DNA of 64,000 nt from Marivivens sp. (GTDB lineage Bacteria; Pseudomonadota; Alphaproteobacteria; Rhodobacterales; Rhodobacteraceae). The stretch covers positions 1 to 64,000 of the forward strand of contig JAEPMR010000002.1 of NCBI GenBank assembly GCA_017643845.1, given 5' to 3'. The notes under the pieces were generated by a model. It did not search any database and had not been told where the DNA came from. It worked only from the letters and a program-made list of their open reading frames with translations. Within the stretch, counting starts at the first letter, position 1. Each line of letters begins with the position of its first letter. Shown piece by piece: positions 63,387 through 64,000 of the stretch. The translations under genes were made by a program, and so were the position numbers.

Positions 63387-64000
63387 ATGGATGCAGCAAC
63401 TGTCCAACCCGCGTATAACGGGGCGGAATTCAACGTGCTCCGACCGATTGGAAAAAATGGCGTGACTGGACGAAAGAACGAGGGCCCGAAGACGTGGATC
63501 GAGGAAATGCGTTGCATTCAAGAGGCGGACAGCAACGCCTTTGCGGAACTCTACGCTTTTTTTGCACCACGTGTGAAAGCGTTCCTAATGAAGTCGGGGG
63601 CGTCACCTGATGTGGCGGAGGAAGTGGCGCAAGATGTGATGGCGACGGTTTGGCGAAAGGCGAAACTTTTTGACCCGACCAAAGCGAGTGTTTCCACGTG
63701 GATATTTACGATTGCGCGGAACAGGCGCATCGATTTGATCAGGAAAGAAAGACGGCCTGAACCGGAAGACTTGTTTTGGGGTCCAGAGGCTGAACCGGAT
63801 CAGGAAGATACAATGGCGCTCCAGCAAGAGACAGCGCAATTGGGCGAGGCAATGGCAAAGCTGCCTGAAAAGCAGAGAGTTTTGATCGAAAAGGCCTATT
63901 TCGGCGATCTCAGCCACAGCGAAATCGCAGATGAAACTGGTTTGCCACTGGGCACGATCAAATCGAGGATTAGATTGGCGTTGGAGAGGCTACGCCACAA
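63387..64000 (+). CDS. rpoE: ECF RNA polymerase sigma factor, RpoE type (partial, runs off the window)
   Basis: About 204 codons are visible. Region 2 is readable as AFAELYAFFAPRVKAFLMKSGA...VAEEVAQDVMATVW and STWIFTIARNRRIDLIRKERR; region 4 as KLPEKQRVLIEKAYFGDLSHSE and GLPLGTIKSRIRLALERLRH. This is the group 11 type that works with the zinc anti-sigma factor ChrR and responds to singlet oxygen in Rhodobacter. The start is uncertain: ATG 63387 or GTG 63462 (which gives a protein close to the usual length). A chrR gene is expected right after the window. Confidence 0.9.
   Translation, partial: MDAATVQPAYNGAEFNVLRPIGKNGVTGRKNEGPKTWIEEMRCIQEADSNAFAELYAFFAPRVKAFLMKSGASPDVAEEVAQDVMATVWRKAKLFDPTKASVSTWIFTIARNRRIDLIRKERRPEPEDLFWGPEAEPDQEDTMALQQETAQLGEAMAKLPEKQRVLIEKAYFGDLSHSEIADETGLPLGTIKSRIRLALERLRH

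Overview
The window reads as chromosomal DNA of an alphaproteobacterium of the Rhodobacteraceae, most likely the Roseobacter group. Supporting signs are a choline-sulfate/choline module (choXWV with betI-betC-betA), an RpoE-type ECF sigma factor facing a five-gene operon of the kind known from the Rhodobacter singlet-oxygen regulon, a fused IolC/DUF2090 protein, a DinB with an N-terminal zinc motif, and GC-rich codon use. No phage, insertion sequence, CRISPR array or rRNA operon was found.

Layout. 1-1.9 kb: mtaB (partial) and dapF, then tRNA-Lys. 1.9-8.7 kb: choline uptake (choXWV, minus strand) divergent from betI-betC-betA, with a BetI-like palindrome between them; betB is absent. 8.7-13.1 kb: two small regulator/target pairs (HxlR with DUF1330; TetR with a membrane protein), a decayed AbrB-family membrane gene and trhO. 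13.2-17.4 kb: NAD salvage genes pncA and pncB flanking a membrane hybrid histidine kinase. 17.4-18.6 kb: a non-coding region with an 81-bp direct repeat, an 11-bp tandem array upstream of arfB, and what looks like a short independent minus-strand transcript with an extended Shine-Dalgarno sequence, an 18-codon ORF and a terminator.

18.6-29.7 kb: an MFS exporter, yggT, recQ, yaaA, kbl-tdh (threonine to glycine), a fused oxidoreductase-SelD convergent with mnmH (selenium for tRNA 2-selenouridine), and a phosphatase. From about 20 kb on, codon use is visibly less C-rich than in the first 18 kb. 29.9-43.4 kb: a large inositol catabolism locus made of a LacI-family regulator with TGACG/CGTCA operators, a TIM-barrel protein, a sugar ABC transporter, an SDR, iolG, iolC, iolD, iolE, a phytanoyl-CoA dioxygenase-like protein and iolB. 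iolA is not present. 43.5-49.0 kb: an XRE-cupin regulator and two tandem FAD/GcvT demethylating dehydrogenases of the dimethylglycine dehydrogenase type.

49-58.6 kb: housekeeping genes (an RluA-family synthase, rimB-rimK, pyrF, dinB interrupted by one in-frame TGA, an N-formylglutamate amidohydrolase, tRNA-Val, rpmJ) and a mixed set including a secreted three-repeat protein and a fungal-type saccharopine dehydrogenase. 58.6-64.0 kb: a minus-strand operon of five genes with 4-bp overlaps (FAD oxidoreductase, DUF1365, MFS, DUF3833, SDR) divergent from rpoE, with paired promoter elements that match the sigma-E pattern in both directions. The rpoE gene runs off the window end.

The most interesting items are the small structured transcript near 18.4 kb, the dioxygenase and demethylases attached to the inositol locus, the bidirectional sigma-E promoter region, and the two freshly broken genes.
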